Numbered from the stretch's first letter, positions 10,616 through 23,500 are shown. The stretch is DNA of 64,000 bases from Nothopassalora personata (GCA_033816765.1 CM066289.1:2604001-2668000); one strand, 5' to 3'. Program-made: numbers and translations. Notes: generated by a model from the letters alone, not told the origin.

Positions 10616-10790
10616 TAGTATCTAGTTTATAAGGTTAAAATCACGGTTCAAGGTCTAAGGTTCACGGTTAAGGTCATTACTTAAGGTTAAGGTTTAAGGT
10701 TAAGGTTTGAGGTTAAGGTTTAAGGTTAAGGTTTAAGGTCAAGGTTTACGGTCAAGGTCGACTAAGGTCGAAAACACTTAAGGTCTAAGG
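10616..10790 (+). repeat. TTAAGG-type short tandem repeats in the Gypsy A leader
   Basis: Many irregular hexamer-like copies of aaggtt/ttaagg and aaggtc lie between the 5' LTR and gag. The equivalent stretch in copy B (51849-51985) has a different number and order of units, so the array changes length. It resembles telomere-type G/T-rich repeats but is not the fungal TTAGGG. Confidence 0.75.
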
Positions 10791-10871
10791 TATTTAGCAA
10801 CAATTACGGTCACAAGGTCCTATTAAGTAACAACTAGTATTAGTGCATTCTAAAGTAAGTACTACGTAACA

Positions 10872-13790
10872 ATGGATACGGCTGCATTACTAGAAAAACT
10901 TAGCACCTCTACCGACATAGGTAGAGGCTACGAATAGTCTATGAACCCTACGAAAATAGAAGGGGTCTATAGGGATTCTATCCCTTATAAGGGGATAGAG
11001 GAATCGGAGGAAGGGGAAACACCTAAATCTAGTAAGGAAGGGAGAAGCGGAACTAGCGCCGCTAAATTGGGTATAGGTGTAGGAACGAATAGCATAATTA
11101 GAATAGATACTATAACTGTCCTCTTTAGACGATTAGTAGTAGTAATAGAAAACGCTAGCCCTCGCTTTCCACCTCTAGGAGGTGCTAAGAATCCGTTCTT
11201 TAATAGCACTAATACTACTAAGTTCTAGGAGCGGTTTAGCGACCTAATAGACTAGTATCCGCCTCGGGTATCTATTAAGAAGGATGATTTCTAGGGTAGG
11301 TTTAAGCGCAATTGCGAAACTACTATCCGGCGCGTAGTTATAAGGCTACCTAGGTAGCTTACTAATAAGGTACGTTTTAGGAGGGCGTTCTTCTTAGAGT
11401 TCTTAAGGTTTAACGCCTACTCGATATTAGGGAGTCAGGAATATCTTAAGGAGATTGTTAGGGCGTAGTAAGGTAAGAGGCCTAAAGAATAAGATGTAAA
11501 GGAATTTATCCGCCTGTTTATATCCTTAAGTGAGCTAATTGAACCTAAGGATTTAGATAACAGCTCCCGGAGTTGCCTCCTCCTTTAGGAATTACTAGAG
11601 GGAGTCGCGAAAGCGGTCTACAAGGCTTGCGGGCTTTACCTAAAGTAACCTAAGAAGTTTAGGGACTTTTAGAGGATCCTCGATAAAGCTACTAGTATCG
11701 TAGATAGTAAGGAGGGATAGAAAGCTATGTATATAGATTTCCCTCTTACTTTACCTTAGCTATACCGCTTAGTCGTAAAGCAAATACCGCGTCTTAAGCC
11801 TAAGATTAACACGCTTAAGAAGGCTACCTCTAGAACTATTGTTAATAATAACCTTATCTAGAAGGTAGCTAAAATAAGCATACGTATATACTAGCGCGGT
11901 CGCGTCGCGGACGCGGGTACCTTCTACCCGAGCGAGAATTAACGCTCTATATAACCGGAGAGGCACGACCTAGACGCTAAACTATAGGTTTACGCAATGT
12001 AGCGTCCTCTATCGCAGAATCGCGAATAGTCTAAAGCGATAGATAGCTATTACTATAACTGTAGCAGTTTAAAGCACTAGGCTAGTAATTATAGGGCGAT
12101 AAGGTCCTTAATATCCCGGGGCTACGTATACCTCGCCCCGAATAACTAGTAGTATCTAGGGAAAGAAGGCGATCTACGTCCTACTAAGTTCAACTTTCGG
12201 AGGGACTATAGTAAACCGAAACTACTCTATATGCTCCCTCTACTCAAAGAACATTATAGACCGATCGAGTTTAACAACTAGTATAAGATTCCCGCACTAC
12301 GTAAGTAATAGATAGGTAGGGACTACACTAGGGTAACAAAGGTCACGCCTCCTAATTATTCTAAGCCCCCTCCTAACTTTAGGCATTTAATAGAGTATAG
12401 CCCTTAGGACGCACGGTCTAGCTAAACGGAGAAGGCTACTAGTATATATTAGGTCTTATTCGGAGAAAGTGAAGTGGAGTAGGCGGTCGACTTAGGCGAG
12501 CTTAACGAGGTATCTGCCTATTCTATACAGTCTAACAAAGTGAAAGGGAAGGCACCCGTAGGCATTCTAAAGAATCCGTACCCAAGGACCCGGTCCTTAG
12601 CCTAGGATCTACGAGCCCGAGCTAAGGCTACTAAGAAAGTTCGCCTACAATTAGAATAGGAGATCCGGTAAGCTAAGATTAACTAGTAGGAGGTTGAAAT
12701 AATTAACGAAGTTAGTGCTTAAATAAGCGAAACTTAATCATTAGCTAAATCCGGGGTAACCCTAGGAAGGGGAAATAATGCCTAAGTAAATAGATTAGGG
12801 AACGATGCTAATAAAGGACTGCCTAAGGATATGCCTATTAGTCCCGTAAACGCCCCCTTCGCATAAAGGAAGCGCATGTAGAATACTAAGACTATAAGGA
12901 TTAATAACTACGTCCGACAATATAGTTTAGCTAGTAATAGTCCGGTTATAAAAGAAGAGGGTATTATCTACTAGATTAATTAGATCCTCTAGATAACGTT
13001 TCCTAATGTAAACGCCTAAGATTAGTTTTGATATAGTCGCTAGTTCGAGGCTGCCCTCTTCGGTCGCGTTACTAACACCCCCGCTCTTTAGGAGAAGCTC
13101 GCTATAGTGCGACGTCTTATAGGAAAGGACCCTAAGGTTCGCACTAGATAAGTAGTTACCTATAAAGATGAACCTAAGTATAATAAGGAGGTCTTCCGCG
13201 AAGATAGTTAGGCCTAGTATGTCGGAGTATATTTAACTATGCTTTACTCTAAAGGTGCGGTCCCTACTACTAAGCTATATAAGGACGTTAAGAAAATCGG
13301 GCTCTCTAGTGTTCTTAACAACTTTACTATAGTCCCTAGTCCTTAGGTAGTAGCGGAGTTTAGGATAAATAAGAACTAGATTAGGTGCCTAATTAATAAG
13401 GGTTCCGAGGTGAATATTATCGGCTAGAGGAACGCTTATAGGTTTAGGTTACTAGTAATGTCGAGTACTTAGCTTACCTTTCGAGGTGCTAGAGGGCGGG
13501 CCTAGTTTAAAGGTGTTATAGGCAATTTGGATGTTTAGGTATTTAGGGTTTACTACTAAGTAGACATGTTTATCTCCTCGGATCTAAACTCACTAACAAT
13601 CCTAGGACGTCCGTAGGCCCGTAAGGTGCGGCTCACTACCCGTAACTGCGATAATAGTTCATAGGAGGGGACTATTACTAGCCGTAAAGGTGAAAGTATT
13701 ATGTTTACTACCCTAGTTAGCTCGGACAGGTACAAGACCCTTTAAGAACTGTTAAAAGCGTCGGGAAATAGAAGGGTAGGTTAAGTTACG
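10872..13790 (+). pseudogene. gag: Gypsy A gag-protease ORF (RIP-inactivated)
   Basis: Starts at ATG (MDTAALLEKL) and stays in one frame for about 970 codons if RIP stops are read through. The only long uninterrupted piece is 10941-11228. Landmarks are a Gag-like helical part (ERFSDLID, FLEFLRFNAYS), a degenerate zinc-knuckle near 12060 (NCSSLKH followed by ASN), and a protease-like loop (KGSEVNIIG) near 13390. It overlaps the pol frame near 13800, where pol lies one base back (-1). Copy B has the same stops and has also lost the start codon. Confidence 0.75.
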
Positions 13791-13874
13791 GCGCTTAACC
13801 TACTAACTTACTAAAGCCGGATTTAATAAAATCGGTAAGGTTCTCGCACTATCTCGGAGAAACCTCGGACTTTA

Positions 13875-13900
13875 ATTTACCGGTCCCGGGACCGGTAAAT
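13875..13900. repeat. 26-bp perfect palindrome, gag/pol junction copy
   Basis: Exact ATTTACCGGTCCC plus reverse complement. It lies at the overlap of gag-protease and pol and is readable as NLPVPGPVN in the pol frame, so it may be coding as well as structural. It contains no CA or TG and is therefore invisible to RIP. Confidence 0.9.
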
Positions 13901-16378
13901 AGCTATAGTAAGGAAAACGGATACGACTACGACACGACGTATCTATAGGAAGACACGACGCATCTATAGGAACCCGGCAAGGCTCTAACGCCTAGTAACT
14001 ATTTAGCTCACTTATTAGGATTGCTTAGGGCTACTAGAATAAAGGAACGAGTTGTAGAAATTGGAATAGGCGCGTTCGAGGGAGATTCTATTACTAACGT
14101 TTATTTAATTTAAGGGGATTGGCCCTCCGAGATCCTAAGGCAATCTACATTAAATGCTTAGGTACGGAAGCAATAAGTAGGCTAACATATAGCTAACATT
14201 AGGATACCGTAGGTCTTCACGATATATAAGCGTAAGGCGGACAAGAAGAAGCTAGTAGACGCGAGCGTTTACGAACGCCTAGAATCACGAGTTAAGGGAG
14301 ATATAGAATAGAAGCGTAGGGCACTGTACCTAGAATCTAAGATGCCTAAAGGACAAGGTCCGTTCGATAGGAAGTACTTAACTAAGAAATTCTTAAGTAT
14401 TAAGCGAGGTAGCCGGATTACTCTAGAACGACTTACCTTAATTAAGGTTAGCATTAAGCTATTACTAATAGAAAGGGCCTTATTCGATAAGATGCTCTAC
14501 AACCGGGAGGCAGTCCTTACTTAGGATTTCAGTCACATAAGGCAAATTAGGCACGACGTTATGCCACCTTAGAAGATTAATACGGTTCCTTATAGGCTAT
14601 AGTAGGCACGTCCTATCCGGTTTCACCCAAGTCTTAGGGCAATTGTTAAGCGCATAATTAGAGCCCGGATTAAGAACAACATCCTAGAATACTTATAAGG
14701 GGCATATTCTAATAGCTAGTCCCTAGTCGTAAAGAAGGTTAATACCTCTAGAAGCGATGTGCTATATCGGTTAATTAACTTAGCTATGCTCCTAAATAAG
14801 GTTACTATACGCGATACTAACATTCCGCCGGACACGGATAGCTTCTTAGAGGATTTTGCCGGGTACCGAGTCGCTTCACTTATAGACCTGCTTTTAGGTT
14901 ATAATTAGATTACTTTAGATGAGTCCTACCGGGACTTAATAGCCTTCATGACCCCTCTTAGCCTAGTACGCAATACGACTCTACCTTAAGGAGCTACTAA
15001 TTTAGTTACCTAGTTCGTACGTGCGGTAACAAAGATTCTACTTAATTATATCTCGCATCGAGCAAAGCCGTTTCTCGATAACATCGGTATTAAGGGACTA
15101 ACCGAGGACTATAGGAGTGCCGAAGTAGAGCCTAGGTTAAGGAAATAGGTCGTTAAGCACATCGTTTCCCTAGATCTAGTTCTTACTAACCTAGAGAGAG
15201 CTAGTGCGGTAGTTGCTAGAGGCAAATCCTAATAGTTATACGAAAAGCTTAAGATTGTTAGGTACGTTACTAGCCCGGATAGTCGCTATCCTAACCTAAA
15301 GGTTATAGCTAAGATCCTAGATTAGCCTACGCCTACCTGTATTAAGGAGGTCCACACCTATGTAGGGCTATGTATGTACTTCCGGATATAGATCCCCTAG
15401 TTCGTTATTATTGCTCGACTAATGTACAAGCTACTAAAGAAGGACGCCGAGTTCACCTAGATAGAAAATGAGCAGTTCTTAAAAGAAGAGGTTACTAGAT
15501 ACCTTATGTAGGCTCTAGCCTTAGTTACCCTCTACTACTTACCTAGTGCTAGGTCTATCTTTATCTTAGTTAATGCTAGCGGCACTAGATAGGAATGTAT
15601 CGTTTCTTAAGAATTAATAGATAGCACTCGACGGCGTCACCCGGTACGGTATAAGAGTGGAATCTAGAACGCGTTAGAATCTAGATATAATGCTAGTAAG
15701 CGGGAATGCCTTAGGGTCCTTAAGGGGCTTAAGAAGATCTAGAGATATATTACTAGCGTTAATTTTGTCCTTAAGGTTAATGCTAAGACACTTATATAGC
15801 AGCTTAACCGGCCGGCTTCGGACCTGCCGAACTCGGTAATAGCCCGGTAGGTCGTATAGATTAGGCTATTTACATTCGAAGTAAAGCACGTTACGGGAGC
15901 TAGGTATACTAGCCTAGATGCCCTATCTCGTAGGCCCTCTATACCTTAGGAACCTAGGGAAGCTAACGAAGACGAAGTCGACTAGATAATTGATAATAAG
16001 CTATTCGGGTACCCGGAGCCGATCGACACCTATCTAGTTAAAATCTAGAGAACACGACATCTTAGGGACTAATATTCTAAGGGCTCTTAGTAGCTTACTT
16101 AGGTTATAGAAACTAGGACCCGGCCTAATAGTGTTACCCGTACTAAGTACCGGCGGCTAGTGAAGAAAAGCGTTAACTTCTTTATCCGAGACTAATTGCT
16201 ATTCTTCTAGAAGCGCCGAGGAGCACCGTTACAACTTATAATTAACGATAATAAGGCTTAGAAGGAGATCGTTATAGAATGCTATAAAAGACACGGTTAT
16301 CGTAGCGCTAAGGTCGTGTATAACCTTATTTCCGATTGGTATTACTAGGACGGGTGCTTCGCCGATGTCTCTACGTAG

Positions 16379-16719
16379 TGTTAGGAACCGCTATACGTTA
16401 TCCTAACCGGGCTTGGATCTTTACAGAGATGTCTCGAACGTTAAGAAGGTAGTGGTCCTAAACAGTATATAGTGTATACTTAAAATGAGTTAAGCACGAG
16501 GCTCCTATCTACTCGTAAAGAAGCGTCGTCTTTATAGTGCCATGTCTTAGCGTAACTGATTAGTCGGATCAGTTAATCTGTCCTACTCTCTCTACTCTAT
16601 TATAGAGCACGTAGATTAGAGAGAGCACTCTATATATCAGATTCTTCCACTAGTGTGTAGGCATCGATTGGTTAGGCATTGATTAGTTAGCTAGAGCTTC
16701 TCCGGATCGATCCGTAACA
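16379..16719 (-). repeat. LTR (3' in element sense) of the older gag-only element
   Basis: 341 bp, matching 18477-18817 with scattered C/T and G/A differences. Its first half resembles the LTRs at 25403 and 27460. Its second half contains a CTCTCTCTAC / AGAGAGAG inverted stretch in place of their 8-bp minisatellite. Confidence 0.85.
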
Positions 16720-16737
16720 CTATCCCCCCTTTAGCCT

Positions 16738-16754
16738 AGCTTCGTCCCGAAGCT
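16738..16754. repeat. AGCTTCG hairpin next to the LTR
   Basis: A 7-bp stem AGCTTCG/CGAAGCT with a TCC loop, 19 bp inside the LTR. The same hairpin is at 50054-50070 next to the LTR remnant of Gypsy C, linking the two elements. Confidence 0.7.
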
Positions 16755-16795
16755 CTTACATAATAAATGTGTCCCTAATTTATGTTTCGTTAACG

Positions 16796-17330
16796 ATGTC
16801 GTCCTCTCTGAAACCATTCTCTAAGATTAGCTTATCCGTTCGTCAAACCCGCCTTACTAACAAGATCGAGTCACTTAGGGTCGTTATAGTCCAAAAATGC
16901 AGTCGCTACGTCGCAAAGGATATCGCCTACCGCGTACATATCTCATCTAGAAAGTGTAGTGCTTATGTTTGTTTAAACCACAAGGGTTCCGACATTATTA
17001 TGTCGGAAGGCGACTAGTCCCGCCTACGAAAACAGCGCGCCGCTCTAGAGGAGAAAATGTCGTTACATCTACGTAGAATGCGCGAGTTGCGGGCGACACT
17101 CTAGCGCCTCTAAGAGGAAGAAGCTACCGCGTAGGAAAAGAAGTCCCGCCTTTAGAAGGAGATAGATCTACTCGAGAGCCGTAAGGCCGAGGCGTTGTCC
17201 GTCGAGAAGTCCCTTCTCGAGGAGTAAGAGTCGGTAGAGCCTAGTCGTGCTCCCGTATTACCGGTTCCTATCCTTTCTTAGTCGTCCCTCGAGGAAGTGC
17301 CGGATACCTTCTAGTCTAATCTCTGTTTCG
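16796..17330 (+). pseudogene. Antisense Cys/coiled-coil ORF of the older gag-only element
   Basis: ATG at 16796 opens a frame (MSSSLKPFSK) with several scattered Cys residues (RKCSAYVC), then a long Arg/Glu/Lys-rich coiled-coil stretch (RKQRAALEEKM, LRRMRELRATL, KKSRLQKEIDLLES) and an acidic tail. The stops at about 17015, 17102, 17111 and later are all TAG/TAA of RIP type. Same position and architecture as the intact ORF at 25849-26328, but only weak sequence identity. Confidence 0.6.
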
Positions 17331-17464
17331 ATCTAGAAGCCGTATCGTAAGTTGTTGTCCCGTAGCCTATTCCGTGTCGTCGTGTTAACTTCTATGTCCT
17401 AGGTTATTAAATTAAGAAGCCGCTGTTTAATGCCTTTATCGTTAGGTCGTTTCTACTAGGCAGA

Positions 17465-18445
17465 TTTCGAGAGAAAGCTCTCGCATTCCTAGTATACATT
17501 CTCTTCACGAATTATTGCGTTAAACTCGCGGCTAACTATGTTCTTTTTCTTGCAGTTCCTTATATAATAGCCTTACTCGCTACATACGTAGTAGGTAAAC
17601 CTTTACTCTTTAGCCCCCTTCCTGTCCTACGTTCCGTTACGTCCAATTCTATTAGGTCTCCGTAACTATTAGGGTCCTAACTTCTAGCCTTAAAGCCCCC
17701 TCTTCCGCCCGCGGCGGGTCTCTAGTATCTAGGCTGTACGTGTCGGTTGTACCTTAACTCCTAGAGCCTTTCGTCGATCTCCTTTGCTACCTTAATCATC
17801 GCCCCTAGCGTAACAACGCTAGCGTTTCGGGATAGTTCGGCTTTAACATTGTCCTTTAGCCCGAGGTAGAACTATAATCGTAAAGCTACGTCGTTCTATT
17901 CTAGGTCGGCGGCATATCCTTAGAATTCTAAGGCGTATAGCGCTATAGAAGTGGTCTATCGAAGTTGTCGGATATGTCGGTCGGCGTATACCTCCTTATT
18001 CGGTATCCCGTATAGATTATCGAGTTTCGTCTTAAACTCGTCGTAGTCGTGGAAAATTTTTCGAGTTTCCGTCTTAGGTGTTTCTCCCTTACCCTAGTTG
18101 TGTAGCTAGTCCTTAAGGTATAGTCGGAATCCTCTAGCTGCTTTTCCTCGTAGGAAGGATGCGGCGTACAAGACCTTGCTAGCCTCGCCTTGAAACTAGT
18201 GTACGTTAAAGTGAAGATATAACTGAACCTGCAGTTAAAAAGCCTCCAGTTTATCCTTAGTCCCGTCGAACGTCTCCGGCGTAGACACCTTAGGTGCACG
18301 GTAGTAGTCCAATGGGTTTAGCATGCCTATAGGAGTGTTGTTCTTACTGCTTCCTATAATCGACATTTCGCTCATTCGTTCCGTAATGCTAGTTAACTGT
18401 AGCTATTGTCGTGACGGACTCCGGGTAGCGTCTCTCCTAGACATA
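17465..18445 (-). pseudogene. gag: Gag of the older gag-only element (RIP-inactivated)
   Basis: Aligns along its whole length with the intact Gag at 26435-27427, reading right to left. About 85-90% of bases appear shared, and most differences are CA/TG to TA. The zinc-knuckle region lies near 17540-17590. Many TAG/TAA stops abolish translation. Confidence 0.8.
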
Positions 18446-18476
18446 TGTAAAGGGCCCTAGTAGTAGTACTTAAAGT

Positions 18477-18817
18477 TGTTAGGAACCGCTATACGTTATC
18501 CTAACCGGGCTTAGATCTTTATAGAGATGTCTCGAACGTTAAGAAGGTAGTAGTCCTAAACAGTATATAGTGTATACTTAAAATGAGTTAAGCACGAGGC
18601 TCCTATCTACTCGTGAAGAAGCGTCGTCTATATAGTGCCATGTCTTAGCGTAACTAATTAGTCGGATTAGTTAATCTGTCCTGCTCTCTCTACTCTATTA
18701 TAGAGCACGCAGATTAGAGAGAGCACTCTACATATCGGATCCTTCTACTAGTGTGTAGGCATCGATTAGTTAGGCATCGATTAGTTGGCTAGAGCTTCTC
18801 CGGATCGATCCGTAACA
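18477..18817 (-). repeat. LTR (5' in element sense) of the older gag-only element
   Basis: Partner of 16379-16719. It is followed by the target duplication CGTAG, after which the Gypsy A integrase frame resumes. Confidence 0.85.
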
Positions 18818-20157
18818 CGTAGGTTCGAAGTTATACTCCTTATAGGTTTTACGAAGGTAACTAGCGCGCTAGTAAGCTTCACTTATCGAGCCCTTAGGTT
18901 ATTAGTAAGAAGTGGTACTCAGACCCCGTCTAGGTGCATAAAAATAGATACCTCCTAGTTACGCGCGAAGCACTTAGTAACTAGATCGAGGCTAGAGTAA
19001 CGAGGGTACCTCCTAGCTCTAAGACGGTTACTAAGTTTCTATACGAAGATGTCTTCTATAGGCACGGCTACTATACTAAAATTGTGCTTAATAACGCTAC
19101 GGTTTATGCGGCTAAGGTTAAGCGGTTACTCGTAGGACTTAGTGTTCGAAGGATTCGAATATTACCGTACTATCCGTAGTCTAATGCTCCGGTCGAGGCT
19201 AGACACCGTCCGATTCTTATAGCGTTAGTAAAGCTTATAAGGAACATATACCGCGGATAGGAGAAATAGGTACCCGCTATGTTATAGGCTAATAGGACCA
19301 CGACCTATCGTACTACTAGAATAACGCTAGCTTAGGTCCTATATAGCTATCGCACGATTCTACCAATTGAGGTTAAGTACCCGACGTAGGCGAATTACTA
19401 GTAGGGATTGGTAAGAACGACTAAGGACCTACTTACTATACGTGCGCGTTAACTCTAGGCTCGAGACCTTAGTTTAGAAGAGCTATATGCTCGAAGGAAG
19501 CGACTAAGAGAACTTAGTAAGGACTACTTTAATTCTTACCGGAATGTTAACATTGTTAGTTTCTAGAGGGGCGACCTTATTATAAGATTCGACAAACTAT
19601 ATAAGGATGACTTCTCACGTAAGATCGGTTACCGATAGTAAGGTCTATATCGGGTGTCTAGTATCTCTAGGGAATTTAGTACCTATATTCTTAAGGAACT
19701 TAATAGTACGCTAATAAAGGGTGTTTAGGTACAGGAAAACCTTAAGCTAGTTCTAGAGCTTCGCCCGGATAACATAGGAGTACTAGGCCTAGATAATGGG
19801 ATCGATCTCGTAATAGGGGAGGGAGAAGTTGCTAATAGCGAAGACAGTAGTAATTCGAACGAGATCGAGCCTATCGCCGACGAAGACATGCTACCTATAG
19901 GAGTTAACGAAAGGAGATCGTATCCTAAACCGGAACCTAAGAAGCTATAGGTTAGGCCTTATAACCTTTCAGTAGCCGAAATTTCACGGTTTAGTAGGAT
20001 CGAGGCTAAGAACTAATTAGTTAGTAATGGCGTACGGAGTTCACTTCCCTTAGGCATATGTTGCATATGCCCTTTAGTTTATTAAGCCGATTCGGTTATG
20101 TAGACTTCACTTTATAGGGTGTTCTTACCTTAGTTAGACCTTAGTTAGTAGAGTTAC

Positions 20158-20183
20158 ATTTACCGGTCCCGGGACCGGTAAAT
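20158..20183. repeat. 26-bp perfect palindrome, pol/ORF3 junction copy
   Basis: Identical to the copy at 13875-13900. It lies in the roughly 570-bp spacer between the integrase end and the third ORF, where it could serve as a regulatory or structural site for ORF3 expression. Confidence 0.9.
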
Positions 20184-20589
20184 CGGATTACGTGACAGCG
20201 TAGTATACCCCTACCGAATGCTTACCTAGGTAGTTACTAGCACTGGTTTTCGGTTACATGTAGGGTTATCGGACCTTTAGTGTAACCTTAATAGTACTAC
20301 TCTTACTACTTATAAGACCGGTCTCGGCGCTACTACCTTATAACGGTTATAGGGACATACGCTAAGAGGCATACTTAAGCGTAGCTCTCTACCTACTACT
20401 TCCTCTCCTTTTCTTTAAACACTAATACTATTACTAGAGCTACTAATACATCCATCTACTACTACTACACATATTAGACGGTTCTTTAGCCTCTCTCTCT
20501 TTACGACCTTAACCTTCTTTAAAGCTCCTACCCCGACACTAAGCTTTCAAAGCTTACTAACACTCTAGAGTAGCACTACGAGATAGCTA

Positions 20590-23500
20590 GCTCTTACGAT
20601 CTTACTACTAGCGAATCCTAGTTATTATAGCTTTAGCTAGTCTATTGTTACGCCCGGCTAGCTCGAGCATAGCGCTTACTAGTACTATTACTAGGCTTAC
20701 CCGCCTACCTTAGACCTTATTCGAGTCCCTTCGCCTACCGGATAACGTTAAGCATGTCCTTACTAACACGAACACGCCAAAGTCCGCCGCTAATATTATG
20801 TTCCGAGAGCTTAGTCCTTAGAAGCGGGTTAAGGTATTAAAGGACTTCTATAAGGGCTTCGAGAAGGTATTCGAAGACTACTCTATCTAGGTTAACCTAT
20901 TTTTCGAGGAAGTTAAGAGCGGTATAGGTAAGAGCTACTAGGATGAATTCCTTAGTAATAAGAAGCTCGATATCTTGTTTCCTATCGTCGGTAAGATTCG
21001 TAAGACCGGTTTAGAGATTCGTAACCGAGAGAAGACTCTTCGAGCTACGCTTACCCGCTACTAGCTATAGTAGATAGATAACAAGATTCTTAATCGACGC
21101 GTTATCTCCGAGCTTTATAGTACTAACAGCGGGCGCCGCTAGTTCACGGCCTTTATTAATAAGTACGTAGACTATAGTAGGGCTATTAGTAGAATCTAGA
21201 GGGCATTAATCTAGCGTATAAGGATCGGCCGTAAGGGTATAGATCGTAAGCGAATTTTAGAGCCTAGTAATCTTACCCGGTACGATAGGGAGGCTAAAGC
21301 ACGTAGCATTAATCCGTAGTCGGCTAAGAGTAGGGAGATTATTAGAAGATACCGCCTAGCCGTCTATAAGGATAGCCTTCTATACTTTATAGAGGGTACT
21401 ATTACTAAGAAGTCCGCGTCCCCGGAGGATAGTATAGCTTAACCTAGACCATCTAGCTAACAATAGCCTTAGCTACGTTAGCTACCGGGTAGTAAAGGTA
21501 AAGGACGTATAAAGAGTACTACGCTAACTCCACTAGCCTCTACCTAGCCTATAGTCCTATCGAGAGGCGGTCGTAAGTCGAGTCGACTTAAGTAGCTCCG
21601 TATAGGCGAGAGCATAGGTAAGGGCATAACTGCGCCTACTCGATCCTCGCCTAACCGAACGCTAGACGGCGCTCCTATACGCGAAGGCAGTCCGCTAGGT
21701 ACACCGGTTAGTACCCTACGATCCACTCCGGCCCTAACTAAGAATAGCAATCCGATACTTACTATGTTACCTTCGGCTATAATTAGGGATGTATTAGTCT
21801 TTAAGGATTAGATCCTATAAGAAGACGAGGCCCTCCGGATTAAGCGCGCTAACTGCACCTATAATAAGCGGTACTATAGTATTAAGTTTAGAAACTCGAT
21901 TAATGTAGATAGTATTAACTAGCTACCTAAGCACCGGATAGCCGGCCTTAAGATGCTCGAATATGCTATCTCGGACGTTCTTAAGAAGGATAGTAAGGTT
22001 AGCGCTATAATGTGCGATTAGTATGTTCGAGATTTCTACTATAAGGCCCTCTACTTCGTTACGAATCCCGGTATTACCGCTAATACCCTATATAAGCGCG
22101 CGCTTAAGGTCTAAGACTAGCTCTTTAAAGGTAAGAGTTTTTTAGCTATTAAGGTAAAGAATAGGTCGTGGTTTCGCCCTAATAAGCGTAGTTAGAAGAC
22201 TATTAACCCGCTTAGCTACCTCCGCGTTCGAGGCAAAGTCGGTACTACGAGTAGTATCGTTACGTATACTAACTATAACTAGATCCTCGACAAATTCGGC
22301 ATTAATAAAGCTAACTAAGCCGATCTTAATAGTACCGGTACCTACATTAATAGTAATATGCTATACTAGTATAATAACGCTAAACTAGCGCCGCGGGTTA
22401 AAATAGTTAGAGAGATAATAAGTCGAGAATTTGACGTGTACCGATAGTACCTACGAGAATTGAATAAGGTTAGTAACGGCGGCGTCTACTAGAATATGTA
22501 GTATTCTCTAAGCTAATAGATTATGCGATAAGACCCCGGGCTATAGCTCTTATAAGTAGCGCTACACCCTTAACACTGTACTCGGTTCATCTCCTTCCCT
22601 AGGCCTACGATTTTTAGCTTTAATAGGGCTTATTAGGGGGGTAACGCGAATACTATAGTGTAGTATGCTAGGGTCGACTTAAACCTCGAAATTGAAAACT
22701 ACTAGACTAGTAACCGGCTTAATATGCTATACTCTCTTAACTTAGAGGGTACTAGTAGGCCGGAGTTTTTACACGGTTTTCATAAGAAAGGAAATGCTAG
22801 AGAGTTTATCTAGTAGTGCTAGATTAACGACTGTATAGAAGACGGCCGATTCAAGCGTTTCTTCTCGGTTAGGGTCTAGAATTACCTAAGTAAGAATAGC
22901 ATTAGCTGATTTAGAGAGGACCTAAGCGCTAGGCAAATGCGGGTAACTACTATAGGCGTCCTAATAAGGTAGGCCGCACATAAGAAGACGCTACGTTAGA
23001 TTAACCCTTACTTTATCGAGATCCGCGACGATAACTATCTTAAACTCTAGAGAAGCTAGAGCATGCACTAGGTAATGGACCTCTATCGTAACTTTAAGAC
23101 GCTAAGTAAGAGCGCTATAGGGTTTAAGTATCGACGCCTAGTACCCGGCTATCCTTTTCCTACGGCCGTACACCTTAGTAGCATTAGCCCTCTATCCGAT
23201 GCCCTAGCGGGTTTAAAGTCTTAGAACGATAACGAAGTTATCCTTAATGCTAGGAGGTGGCTTAATGCTACGGTCCGCCTAGACTCGGAGCTCTTCTATA
23301 AGAAGATGTATAATTAGCGCGTCCGAGCTATAAAATTAATAGATAAGTAGCTTAGCTTAGTTACTACTCTCGAGTAGATATGCTTTATAAGCGAAGGGCG
23401 TAATAAGAGCTTCTTCCGTAACTACTATAGGAACTTCACTAACTAGCTACTTAGGGACGCGTCTAGTAAGACTAGTATTAGCTACGATAACGAGTGGGTC

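Larger units (their letters stand above)
16379..18817 (-). mobile_element. Older gag-only LTR element inside Gypsy A (RIP-mutated)
   Basis: Two 341-bp LTRs (16379-16719 and 18477-18817) with TGTTAGG...CCGTAACA ends and an exact 5-bp duplication CGTAG (16374-16378, 18818-18822). The equivalent site in copy B is empty at 58183-58187. The internal region is only 1.76 kb. It holds a minus-strand gag and a plus-strand antisense ORF, with no trace of RT or integrase. A purine-rich run next to the left LTR when read on the minus strand indicates transcription from right to left. Confidence 0.85.
13800..20020 (+). pseudogene. pol: Gypsy A pol: reverse transcriptase, RNase H, integrase (interrupted, RIP-inactivated)
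   Basis: In the -1 frame relative to gag. RT landmarks: NSQSLVVKKVN, LYRLINLA, LPQGATNLV, and a catalytic-box region KPFLDNIGIKG where the usual DD reads DN, as RIP would produce. RNase H (SIFILVNASG) and a LDALSRRPS linker follow. The integrase zinc-finger starts ECYKRHGYRSAKVVY before the frame is cut at 16378 by the nested LTR element, and continues after 18822 through the integrase core to IEAKN near 20020. All stops are TAG/TAA. The RT type (LPQG...LDDIGIKG) is that of a broad fungal Gypsy clade. Confidence 0.8.
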
